From Lingula anatina (Eukaryota; Brachiopoda; Lingulata; Lingulida; Lingulidae), in assembly GCF_001039355.2 (NCBI RefSeq), contig NW_019775536.1, positions 739,801 to 795,141 on the forward strand: a stretch of 55,341 nt of DNA, written 5' to 3'. A program made the translations under genes and the position numbers. The notes below the pieces were generated by a model, which ran no database searches, was not told the DNA's origin, and saw nothing but the letters and a program-made list of their open reading frames with translations. Shown piece by piece: positions 44,940-55,341 of this stretch. Position 1 is the first letter of the stretch. Each line of letters begins with the position of its first letter.

Positions 44940-45390
44940 TTCACACATTAACATTTTAAGTGGCTTTTATATGCCATGGAACTGAATCACGTCGCCGTCT
45001 CTGTAGCTGTCCAACACATGGCGTTCGCCCCATAATTGCAAACCCTATTTTGGTTTTACTTTAAATTTACTAAGTGGCTTTGTTTAGTAGAGTGGCAGGT
45101 TGATTTGGAAAATTGGCACGATCAGTCTACATTTAAGGTAATTTTTTTCACAATTTTGGTGACGTTCGCCCCATAACTTCCAAATCGTATTTTTAGTTTA
45201 ATTTAAATTTACTGAGTGGCTTTGTTTGGCAAAGAGGCATGTTGCTTTCGAAAAAGGTAGCATGAATTAATTACATTTACGGTAATTAGTCTGTTTATTT
45301 TGTGTGTGTGAATTTTTTTTATTTTTCACACAGCATTTTCAGTACCTTTTATATCCATGGAACCGAATCACTTGCTATTTTTTCAATGTC
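44940..45390. repeat. Local duplications with a 141-bp spacing
   Basis: GTTCGCCCCATAA at 45023 recurs at 45164, followed in both by a shared TTTAAATTTACT-AGTGGCTTTGTTT stretch. A neighbouring phrase around CCATGGAAC-GAATCAC recurs near 44975 and 45354. Diverged tandem copies. Confidence 0.6.
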
Positions 45391-46296
45391 CATGTTACCT
45401 GCAGTACATTGTGTACAATAGGAAAGAGTGATTATGCTGTTTTTAAATATTGTGTAACAGTGCATAAAATTGACCAAAACATTATTTGGTGCACTTTTTT
45501 CTGCGTGATGTCTGAACATTTGTCAACTTTGCAGCCCTGTTTCCTGTATGATGTCTGTATATTTGTCAGCTTTGCTGTCTAGTTATTTCATAACCAAGCT
45601 CTTTTCTTTAATACGGAACCGACTTATTTAATGATTCTTGGAAAGCCGGAAATCATCTCAACCTGATAAATCTCATGTTCACGAAAACATTATTATTTTC
45701 TTTACTACATGCAATGCATGCAAGGAATTTACACATAGTTCATGTGATATGTGTCAAAAATTTACTTACCCGGCAACAGTTGCTAAGCAACACTTTGAAA
45801 TTTTGGGAACTAACCTTGAAAATGATCAGCATAGTCTAAAGAACATATGTGCCAAGTTTGGTGCTTTTTCCACCTTCTGAGCAATTTTGACCATATATAG
45901 CACCAATCATCTAGACTAACACCAAATTAATTATTTCCCTTTTTCAACAATCCCTATTAAAGGGTTTAAAACAGAACATCAGAATGTCTTAAAAGGAGCA
46001 TATTCTTCAGAAAACATGCCCAACTAATGATTTCTTTATATACAAATTGGAAGTTCATATTGTAAAATATCGAGCCTTCCAAATGTGCTCCTTTTGCTTA
46101 GTCTAGAGTTGATGAGTTACGAGGTCACATGGTTTGGCGACGTCACACAAGCCACAGGGGGAAGAAGCAACTACTGACAAACAAACTAAAATTAGCTGAA
46201 CAATATGTTAGAATGCTGTAAGTAAATTAGATAAAGCCTGAAAATTGTATTACATGATTTAGTGCTCAGCTAACTAGTAATTATTATGATAAGTAT

Positions 46297-46302
46297 TACT
46301 AC

Positions 46303-46348
<46 letters not shown>
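46297..46348. repeat. (ATT)n microsatellite
   Basis: About 17 TTA/ATT units. A poly-T run of about 35 bases follows at 46601-46635. Confidence 0.9.
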
Positions 46349-46599
46349 TGCAACCACACATATATCAGTTATTTTAACTACATAGTACTATCTTGGGAAT
46401 TGATTGATACAACAGAGGAGTTGGTTTTACCCCTTTTATTTTCGAGAGAAAGTGTTTTTGTCACTGGTTAGTTCCTGCAAAGAAGGATTGGGCACAATCA
46501 TGGATATGTCTTGAGCAATTGGTGTCTGAAAGTGGTATTTTTACGCATCGCCACCGCGATATGGAAATGCGGGTTCTGTTCATTTCCATATCACTTCTT

Positions 46600-46635
<36 letters not shown>

Positions 46636-47790
46636 CACTTTGGTTGTGCTACTGACACACAAACAATTAGCTGAAAAGTATGTTAAAATGATGTCACTTT
46701 CTATTTCATAACCAAGCTCATTTCTTAATCCCTGTCAATAACTAGCCTGTTTTATGGTTTTCGGAAAGTCTTATCGACCACCTAATGATATATCTCACTT
46801 TTTGGCCAAATATATATATTCTTAACAGAGACATTGGTTATTTACCAGTATGGATTCACAAACTCGAAAACCTACACATGAAGAAGATAATTCCATTGCC
46901 AGGATTGCATTATTTAGCATATTCTGACATCAATTTGTTCTCCATTCTCTGATGTGGGGGCGCTTCTATTGGCTAAGTTTCAACGGGCAGCTATGACCAA
47001 GTCAATAAAATGAGCCAGTTGTTGTTCATGCTGTTCAATTTTATTTATTTCATGGAATTTAATATAATATTGATTTAGCTGTGTTTGTGAAATTATGAAT
47101 GCAATACATGAAATGTATTGAGACCTTGTATATCTATATATGTAGACTAGATATAGTTTGTATACGTCGTTGTAATATATGAATTTAGAGATCAATTAAC
47201 TAATAATTATTATTAGTAGTAATACTACTATTATTATGATCATAATTATTTTTCTGTTATGATGTGATAATGAAGATGCAAACATGTTTCGCGTATAAGG
47301 TATTTTAACTCCGAATTAATAGCTTATAGAGGCGTTTATTGGAATAGAAAGGTGCAGCGGATGATTTGTCGTTAGACCCTTCCATTTTCGAGAGAAAATG
47401 TCGGATGAAACACTACACAAGTCAGTCGCTGCAAAGGGGGCTTAGTATGAACATATAAAAGTTTTGAGTAATTGCTGTCTTGAAAACGGTATTTTAGGCA
47501 TCGCCATTGAGACATGACGCTGGTTTTGTTAATTTCCTCATTACTTCTTCTTTTATTACGATGGGTATTTTCTACTACTGAGACACAAAAGGCTATCACA
47601 ACTGTAAATGTTAGACTGACGTTCATTTTCATTTCATGACCAAGCTCATTTCTTTAGCAATCGACTTATTTAAGGATTTTAGGAAGCCGGAAATCTTATT
47701 AACCGTCTCCTAATAAACCTCATGTTCACGAAAACATTATTATTGTCTTTAATGCATGCAATGCATGCAATGCATGCAAGGCATTTACAG

Positions 47791-49876
47791 AACAAAATAA
47801 TTAATTGCCTTTTATCCTTATTAATAACGAACATATATACAATCCAAAACTTTCGAGAAAACCAATATTTAAAACCTGCTTTTTAGTTAATGTTTTCTTT
47901 TTAGCATCTTCATTACGTCTGTGACTCAAATATGAAAAAACTTCAAAGTTATAATTTTGCCAGCAGGTTTCTATATATTTTATAAATCTTGCTAAACATA
48001 AATAACACTAGCATTCTTTTCGGTAGAGATTCATGAGTCATATTAAACGCGCGTGTGTTGCATTTGATCTTCGAGGCCTCTTTTGTAGGTGATTGTCGTT
48101 CATTTTGAGGTTGGCGGAGATGATAAGCAAGTAATAAAAGAATCTGCCTTACATAAGGGTTAAGGTGCACTGTGTGTATTTAAACGCTATTTACAATAAA
48201 TCCTTGTTTCCACAAAACTCATTTCAAGCAACATGAAGTCGCCTCTTTAATATCGGAAATCGTTCGGTTTTTCTGTTCAGATGATAAGTGCTGATGTCCA
48301 CATTTTTCAGACCTGTAAAGGGATTTAGAGAAATCTTGCCGTGCCTCTGTGAAAAACTGTGGAGAGCAGACAAGGGATTATCAGAAACCCCTAAATATAT
48401 TTTGTATCTTATTTATGGCTACTTCCGTAACAATACAGGTATAATCTATTTAGGAATTCCATCGCCTCTGTGTTTATGTAGCCAGTTGGTCAGAAGGATG
48501 TGTTGCATGATCTTTAATTTGATTCAACAATGTCATTGTATCAACTGTATGACAGCTATGTTGTTGATTCGGCTCGTGGAGAATTGTGCTGGAGTAGTGG
48601 TTGTAGTACATGCTCTATGTCATAAGCAAATATCATCTTTCATTTAGAAACTTTACATGGGGCTCGAGTTCGTTCTCCTTATGTGTTCACTTGCATATAT
48701 GTAGATACCGAACGGTGGGCGTGTTGAACTTCAATCGTGATCAACCGGGAGGTTAAGTATATGCGTGTGTGGGGGTGGGGGGGGGGGGAGGGGATCCATG
48801 CGTTTCCTTCTATTTTTCAGGGACAGCATGTAGTATCAAATATGCTGGGGGGGGGGGAGGGGATCCATGCGTTTCCTTCTATTTTTCAGGGACAGCATGT
48901 AGTGTCAAATATGCTGAATTTATTATCACCGTGGCTTAGATTTCTTTTGGACCCTTTTTCTACCTACATATTTTTCTTTCTTTTTGATTCGCCATCTTTT
49001 GTGGTAAAGATCTGTGATAACAGAACAAAAACAATCCAAAAACTCAGTGCTGGATTCAAGTACCTTGACGTCCTACTTCTAACTTCGGGATGTGCTGTTT
49101 GTTATTCATGTGATTTGACTAAGGAAACCCTACCTGTGAACAATGTATGTGTAGAAATAGGAGACAAATAAAACTAATATACTTAGTGTCGAAGGAATTT
49201 CTTATGGTAGTAAAAAGTTTTCATTTATGATAGATCCAGAATTTTTTTATTTACCTGTTGACTGTTTCGTCTGTTCACTCTTCACTGTTCACTCACGATG
49301 AAACTATTTTCGCATTTGAATTTCTTATGGCTTAGGCCAGAGCTCCATCTTTTGAACAGTGAAAAAAAGGAAATGAAGAAAATGATAAAAGATAAAAAGC
49401 GAAGAATTGAAATTAGATAGGGACACCCACGAACAAAATAGCATCACGTAAAATGGAGAAAATTTTGACGCTAGTCTTAATATTTCATATAGAGTTAGAT
49501 AAATTGTACTCTTTTCACAAGCATCGATGTAAATTCAACAAATGGCAATGGATATCAACAGTAACGAACATGAGCTTATCTGGTATGGTTTGTATTAATT
49601 AATGTAATCGGCTCGACGCCCTCTGCGCAAATTTTCAACGACTTTGCCTAAGATATTTGTCTCTAAGTGACGCACGTCTTCGTCACTGAAAGTTTTATTT
49701 ATGCGAGAGGACAGGAGGCAGTTGAAATATTACACCAAACACCTATGCAGTGGTTCATTTGATAAACGCAATCACGTGATTAGGTAGTTCCATGCAAGAT
49801 CAGAGCTATAAAGCAGTCGACATCTAACGGCACCGGTTGTTCTGGCATTGGAAACACACTCGTGACACAAGATGCC
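47791..49876. other. Gene-free DNA upstream of the Cys-rich protein gene
   Basis: Contains the 69-bp tandem duplication at 48789-48926. Frames at 48288-48647 and 48737-49171 lack recognisable motifs and splice partners. The 150 bases before 49877 hold GCAATCACGTGATTAGG and AGCTATAAAGCAG (49807-49814), a plausible TATA-like element about 65 bp upstream of the ATG. Confidence 0.45.
48789..48926. repeat. 69-bp tandem duplication
   Basis: The phrase AGGGGATCCATGCG starts at 48789 and again at 48858; the units differ by one base (GTAGTATC versus GTAGTGTC) apart from poly-G length. In one frame the unit is a multiple of 23 codons and stays open. Confidence 0.85.
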
Positions 49877-51952
49877 ATGGGGCTCACAGTGAAAGTTAAA
49901 TCTTCGTATCATTTCCTTGCCAACAGAAGAAAGGCTATGCGTATGCGCCTAACGATTCTTGTCGGTTTTTACGGTGTATGTTGCTTTGGATTCCTTGCAA
50001 GGAGCGTGCAATCTACCGACCGCCATATGCCTGATGTGATGATCGACGATAGTGGGAGAGGCCCAGCGACATGGGCACACATTCACCCGAATACACCCAC
50101 GTGCGGCAAAGCTTACTACACACGCACAGGCACCTTAAAAGGTGATTTCACATTTATTGTTTATTGTTCTTGCGAGCCGTGGTGTTTTTTAACCTCGAAT
50201 TGCTGTAACAGGACCATTGTGACATGCCCTTCCGGTAACCGTATTGACATCGAAGCCACCGGTCCACCTGATACCCGTGATCCCGATAATGTCCGAACAG
50301 TGAGTACCCCGGCTACGTTTACTGCCCCTCAGTCACCAACCGTTTTAACACCAGTTCGCCAATCAGATGCATTTGTCGTACAGAATGTCTCAGTAGTGGC
50401 TCAATCGCAGAATGATTCTGCATTGCTTACTGCATCTATCTCATCAACCAACCTCTCGGCAAACGTGTCAGAAACGACAGAGAGAAATCACTACGGTATA
50501 CACTTGACAAGCGAGCGGATGGCAAACGAACCGACTTGGCATGGTTTCTACACCGAGAAGAAGTACTCATCTTGCCGCACGGTTCCTTTCCTTTGGCTAA
50601 ACTGGATGCCCAGGCCTTCGTTCAAGCTCAACAACCACGAGTTTGTGCGTATGGTGGACAGGTGTCCCCAAGAAAGACCCTTTGATGAAATCGAACGCCG
50701 TTGCACTTCGTATCAAGCAGATGGGCCAAGTCCGCAAGAAGCAAACTTCCTCTACCGTCAACCGGTTGTTGACCCCCGTACCAAGATCTCGTACAAGAAC
50801 ACATACTGCGCAGCGTGCCACGGGCTGTCAAGAGGTGCCACAGAGCCGTATGCACTCCGTGTACTATGTAAATGGACAGGGGCGGATCACTTCCTTTCCT
50901 GTAATTCTGTTGGGTGTATAGTGGAAAGACTGTCGAAAATCACCACCAGGGATTGTGCAACGAAATTCGAACCGCGTTTCCCGTACATTCTCAATTACTG
51001 TTTTCCAGAGTTCAGTGTAAGTCCCAGTCGGACATGTTTGTTTGGACTGATGAATGGAACTTTGTCCTCTAAATTGAATCAGGATGTGTCTGCAGAGGCT
51101 CTGGCACTGCTTCTCGAAGAATGCAAATCGTATACAAACGTACTGCAAGTAGGAAAGACAAGGTACAAGAATTATCACTGCATGATGTGCATCGACGGAG
51201 CACAAGTTTCGCCCAGTAGGACATGTAATGGTAAGTGAAATCTTCCCGATCTTGACTGCATAGATTAATTCTAATGATTATATTAAGGGTGAAATATATT
51301 TAGTACCACGAGGGCTATATGTTATGACAATAAGATTATTTGGCATATTTTGTGCATGTAGTGATATCTGTGATTTGTAAATAGGGCGACAGAATGGTTG
51401 AACGATAACATTCAACGGGGTTTAAATAGTAAAGCATAGAGATCTTAAAATTTATTTGTTAAGTTACATGTTAGTAATATTCATATATCACAAAAATTCT
51501 TGAAAACCCTGGGTTTACAAAAACAAGCATGTATATCAATGCATGTATATGAATGTTGCAACGGAAATATGGACAATGATGCTTTCGAAAGCGAATTGGA
51601 AAATAGTTTGAACATTATCTGTAGAATTAACTGAGCAGATGCCTGTTGTAAGGGGATGGACCACTGTATATGCTTTGTATTTGCGTTTTTTATTTATTTC
51701 TGAAGCCTGATATAAAAGAGAAAATATCTTCATTGTCCATTCTCTATGTTCATATAATACAGTACATTCTCAAAACAAGTCATCATGTATAGTTTGACCT
51801 ATTTTTGTGATGCTTGACACTGATTATTAATATTCAGGTCCATTTAACATTTAATTTTATTAAAAGTAGAGTGTTTATCCAAATGTATCTTTACTAACAT
51901 CAGCCTCGCGCCTTAAATCACTGAAAAATAACTACTAGCTGCATCTGTTCTG

Positions 51953-51985
<33 letters not shown>

Positions 51986-54900
51986 AAACGTAAGCGGAAT
52001 AAAATTTAAACCTTCGTTACTGAGGCTCGCAGCACCATCTCACGTTCTCCAATCGAGCTAGTTTATTTTTACTTAAAAGTAGAAAATTTATAACTTGTCA
52101 TGAAAGCAGTATGATGCCTTACTACTCAAAAATTGCGTAGAATGTTTATTTTACATTAAATAAAGCAAATAGCTTGCGGCCACTTTCGCGGTATGGCCCG
52201 GTTTTTAGAAATTGAAAAAATCCGTGTCGTCTTTTTCTTAATATTTAGTTTTTTGGTGTTTTTGTTATATTTCAACCATTGAAATATTAATGAAATCTTC
52301 CAATACAGTTACGTCCAAGATTAGCAAGGCGATATGGTGACAGCACCCTGAGCTTCAGAGCTAACTTGACACTAACCTCTTCACTGTAGCCTATCTCCAT
52401 CGTGTCAAGTAACCTCTGACGAAAATAGTTTGACCTAGTTTATATAAGCCAATCAAATCCATGTTTCAAAATTTTTCACCAAAGTTTGGTGAAAACGCTG
52501 ATTGGTTGACCGTCAATTGGCAATCCTCGGCTGATTCCGCAAGCTCCATACTAACAACATAGTTCTTGTCGAGTGCGAAGACATCCGAGTAGTTCCGAGT
52601 GTATTACCGTACACAAAGAAAGCAAGGCGAGTGACTACGAAAAAGAATGTGTTAAGTTATCTCTTGATTCTTTGCAAAATATGAGTAAATCGGAATTGAA
52701 ACCATAGGGTCTAGCAGTTTGAGGCCCTGCATCATTATCTACTGAGAGACGATGTAATTTGCGTGCTGCCCACAGGTTACGGCAAGTCCCTGATATTCAG
52801 CCTTATCTTTGATTGGTCCGGATTTGAACAAAGCGCGCTTTGACTCGTTCGCGTTCATTGGCTAGATCGTTTAATGAGTCATTGAGTGCGGGCTTTTAAA
52901 TTTGATTGGCGGGCGGCGGAGGCAATCGAATCTGGTCAGAGGTTACTTGACACGATGGAGATAGGCTACAGTGAAAAGGTTAGTGTCAAGTTAGCTCTGA
53001 AGCTCAGGGTGGGTGACAGGGAATAGTCAAAGGATTTACATGAAAGGCGACAAAACTGCATTCTTTTCAAAAGTAATTTGCAAAACCTTTGTCACTAGGC
53101 ATTACGAAAAATATACTTTAAGTTGAAGATAAAATGCATCAGTAAATAAACATCTCGTAATACCCCTTTGGCACATTCTAATTTTGTTAGCATTATAGGA
53201 ACGTGCAAATATTATCCAAAAGGGTTTTATTTTTAAAACCTTTGTTACTAAAACATTCCACGTGAATCGGATGTTTGCATGGTTACACAATAGCTAGATT
53301 TATTACACAGTTTAAGAAAAAGTACAATTCGCGCATATATTTTTTCTTCAATCTTCACTTTTCTGTGTTCTTCGAATGGACCTATATTTTGAGAATCAAG
53401 GTTTAGCTAAAATGCATGCTAAATTCACTAAATGAGTAACAATAAGCATATATGCTCTAAAAAAACTTCGCAAAGGATAGCATCAGACACGTTCATGCTC
53501 TTGATTCTTGCATTCAATAGAAAAACTATTTCAAGCATTTGTGGGGATGTGATCCGAGTAAACGTATAACGAATTTCAACTGTTCTGTTTATTGACAAAC
53601 TAAGGCTGCCAACTTTGCACGAGTAGCGCAAATATAAACAGGGATTAGCACTTGGCCCAAATCGGGTGGGATTAAAATAAACTGCCTCCCAATCAAATGC
53701 ATAATTAACCGGTACTTATGCAAATAGTTACAGTTGTAGCTAGGGATATATAAATATGACTCGTTAATCGCCAGGAAATCTTGTGGCGCTTTTCATTGGT
53801 GCATTGTGTTAGCCGAGTCTTTATGGAACCGGAACTATATTGTTCTTACTTCCCCCATGACTGTGCACTATTGGTTTAGTAGTTAAGTCATAGTTACTTT
53901 ACAAACCGAAATAATTAATAACAAATACTGGTAATTCTTTTTGAATTATTATTTTTTGTTTGTTTGTTTGTTTTGTTTTGTTTTGACATAGCGTCTATGC
54001 AATTAATTGACGTTTTATATGTATTCCATACACTGGTAGGATCTGAGAAAGAGGAAATACAAGTATTTCAGCCGCTAGACTTCGGATTTTACCTCAAAGG
54101 TGACATTACCAACCCCCAGCCGATGCCACATGGTCTTGTAAGTATTCGCCATTTCATTATTTTGTTTTTCCCAGAACCATGCATCTTTTTCTCAAAATAC
54201 CGAAAAGCGGTATTTTAAACTTCTACGATTTTAGAATTGGGGTCTAAATTTCTTTGCCTGAGAGAGGATACATCAATGTTCTGCATCCATTCCATTGGTA
54301 AAGAGGGCGGTTTGGCTTTTGTTTATTTTGATTGTTGTCTTTCAGTCTTCGGATGAAGAAGGGCTGCTCTGCCCTCCTGGTTTTGGACCAGATGAAAGTG
54401 GGCAAAACTGTCGTCCGATCATGTATGATATCACGCTTGTGCCTTACAATCTCACGCTAGAGTTCAGCACTTCCGATGACTTGCAAGACGCTCTTACCTT
54501 GTGTCCCAAGATTAAGGAAGCTATTTTTCCGTTGGTCGAAGCTTTTCCCGGGGGTGCATATTTGCTTGAATACGATTGTTGGATACAGGTATTATTTCCC
54601 AGATTTTAGAAATCGCAGATCGTTGAAGAAGTCTTAATTTGGGGTATACCAATATTGTTTAAAATGAGAATTGATGTAAAGGTGGTATCTTATATTGAAA
54701 ATCCAATTGAATATAATTACGACTGTTCCAAGTGAAAAATTAATATAAAGTATGCATTTTACTACACATAAAATCATGACCGTATGCTTATAACAGTTTA
54801 TGTTACAAAGTTGATGGTTGTTAAAATTAATATAAACAAACAGATATTCAAATATGATCACGTTTTCTTTCGTTAGGGATCAAACACTAGGGATCATCTA

Positions 54901-55110
54901 AATCATAACTTCACCGGCTCTGACCTCGAAGATGGTGACGTCACCGGCCCTGACCTCAATGATGGTGCCGTCACCGACTCTGACCCCGTAGATGGTGACT
55001 TCACATACTTTGTTGAGTTCCGCGGCACACTGGTCTTTGTCACCCCGGTGCAGAATTTCGTAGATGGACTGGAAAAAGTAAAATGCCTGAAGCGGAAGAT
55101 CGAGCAAGAG
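49877..55110 (+). CDS. Large Cys-rich secreted or receptor protein with SMB-like domain (5' part)
   Basis: Exons 49877-51230, 54040-54137, 54346-54588 and 54877-55110 have good borders and matching phases (1, 0, 0, 0) and give about 643 residues, continuing beyond the window. A hydrophobic segment (MRMRLTILVGFYGVCCFGFL; ATG at 49937 or 49943) looks like a signal peptide, so the true start may be there rather than 49877. Residues 96-110 (numbered from 49877), YCSCEPWCFLTSNCC, have the C-C-C-CC spacing of a somatomedin-B-like domain, preceded by Cys76. A Thr/Ser/Pro-rich stalk follows, then a Cys-rich module with YKNTYCAACHG, and in exon 3 LLCPPGFGPDESGQNCRP. Such ectodomains occur in invertebrate adhesion-type receptors with a C-terminal seven-helix domain; that domain is not in view, so receptor identity is inference. 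Exon 4 has a 10-residue repeat. Confidence 0.7.
51954..51984. repeat. (CA)n microsatellite
   Basis: About 15 CA units in the intron. Confidence 0.9.
52344..53011. mobile_element. 668-bp element with 77-bp inverted repeats and 8-bp target duplication
   Basis: Flanked by GGTGACAG at 52336-52343 and 53012-53019. The terminal inverted repeats, 52344-52420 and 52935-53011, start CACCCTGAGCTTCAGAGC and match over 77 bp with one visible mismatch. Eight-base duplications are made by hAT and P-type transposases among others; the superfamily is not decided. The inside carries a RecQ-helicase relic (52721-52843) and six CCAAT-box cores. Confidence 0.85.
52633..52843 (+). pseudogene. RecQ-type helicase fragment (motif 0 and Walker A)
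   Basis: From 52721 the frame reads EALHHYLLRDD, then VICVLPTGYGKSLIFS, then a stop at 52841-52843. LPTGYGKS is the Walker A (motif I) form typical of RecQ helicases, and the preceding FEALHHYL occupies the place of motif 0. Upstream, in another frame from 52633, DYEKECVKLSLDSLQNMSKSELKP resembles the usual lead-in to motif 0, but a stop and a shift (52704-52720) separate the two. No Walker B, DEAH or later motif is present, so this is a 5' fragment of a helicase gene, not a working enzyme. It lies wholly between the inverted repeats of the mobile element. Source may be an element-encoded helicase or a captured host exon. Confidence 0.65.
54910..54999 (+). repeat. Three 30-bp coding repeats (10-residue period)
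   Basis: Inside exon 4 of the Cys-rich protein gene: FTGSDLEDGD, VTGPDLNDGA, VTDSDPVDGD, with a fourth partial FT. Acidic and Asp-rich, so a flexible or calcium-attracting linker is possible. Confidence 0.85.
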
Positions 55111-55222
55111 GTACGTAAATGACGGATCCACTATCAAACAGAAATAAAATCAAACGAAATCACCACATTTCAAAGAATTATTGAGTAAAATTGGTCCAAA
55201 TCCTTTTGGCCTCATTGGCCCC

Positions 55223-55341
55223 ATTGTGCCCGGCCTGCTGCGTGACGCTATGGACAGTATCCCCACTGTGCCCGGCCTGCTGCGTGACGTGATTGGCAGT
55301 AAACCCACTGTGCCCGGCCTGCTGCGTGACGTGATTGGCAG
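55223..55341 (+). repeat. 42-bp tandem repeat at the right edge, open in one frame
   Basis: Units start at 55223, 55265 and 55307 (the last is cut by the window end). In the one open frame the period is 14 residues, TVPGLLRDVIGSKP. The other two frames meet TGA. No acceptor with phase 0, as required by the exon ending at 55110, is seen just before it, so it may be an intronic minisatellite or belong to a later exon. Confidence 0.7.

Larger units (their letters stand above)
43735..47790. repeat. Family of diverged local repeats
   Basis: Segments at about 43735-44170, 45575-45740, 46430-46830 and 47330-47780 share ordered phrases: CATTTTCGAGAG, TTTTGAGCAATTGGTGTCT, GTGGTATTTTTACGCATCGCC, CTACTGACACACAAACAA, ATAACCAAGCTCATTTCTT, and GGAAAGCC. 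The same phrases occur in each 1.53-kb unit (39126-39360, 40663-40895). The block is thus an old, locally amplified sequence. No coding function is visible. Confidence 0.65.
51231..54039 (+). other. First intron of the Cys-rich protein gene
   Basis: A 2.8-kb intron bounded by GTAAGTG and TGGTAG. It holds (CA)n at 51954-51984 and the 668-bp inverted-repeat element at 52344-53011. Nothing else coding is seen. Confidence 0.65.

Noticed and set aside
1-55341. CRISPR arrays, operons, rRNA or tRNA genes
   Set aside because: Direct repeats here are microsatellites and minisatellites without spacers; genes are spliced; no tRNA-like cloverleaf or rRNA sequence was recognised by eye.

Overview
The window reads as nuclear DNA of an invertebrate animal, probably marine and highly heterozygous. 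Genes are split by GT-AG introns, the background is AT-rich with many microsatellites, and the recognisable products (RNase H2 subunit B, a beta-1,4-galactosyltransferase-family enzyme, an ankyrin protein, a large Cys-rich somatomedin-B-like ectodomain, a THAP transposon protein) are metazoan. I cannot name the species; a lophotrochozoan or invertebrate deuterostome would fit.

The first half looks like a stack of un-merged contigs. Single N bases at 5852, 12427, 16635 and 21255 each separate segments that repeat one another. 5853-12426 is a second version of about 61-5595; 16636-17350 repeats 15920-16634; 21256-25150 is a second version of 17193-20805. The copies differ by scattered substitutions and by clean transposon insertions, so I read them as two haplotypes placed in series, not real gene duplications. 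A 24-N gap lies at 28749-28772.

Layout: (1) 1-12426, two alleles of the last exons of an unidentified gene and of the 5' exons of RNASEH2B. (2) 12948-15433, the shared 3' exons of RNASEH2B, ending in its PIP box; one or more middle exons are missing at a join. (3) 15884-25150, a MITE and two alleles of a minus-strand ankyrin-repeat protein. (4) 25-32 kb, no convincing gene. (5) 32400-36522, a seven-exon GT7 glycosyltransferase whose donor-specificity residue is Leu, predicting GalNAc rather than Gal transfer. (6) 38-48 kb, a gene-poor block of local tandem and diverged repeats. (7) 49877 to the right edge, the 5' part of a large secreted or membrane Cys-rich protein. The genes do not form a pathway.

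The most interesting non-genic content is mobile DNA: a Harbinger-like MITE family with TTA target sites (five copies); a THAP-coding element with TTAA target sites whose left target site was itself hit by that MITE; and a 668-bp element with 77-bp inverted repeats and an 8-bp target duplication that carries the decayed motif 0 and Walker A of a RecQ-type helicase. Also notable is a 12-bp minisatellite that supplies the splice acceptor of an RNASEH2B exon.
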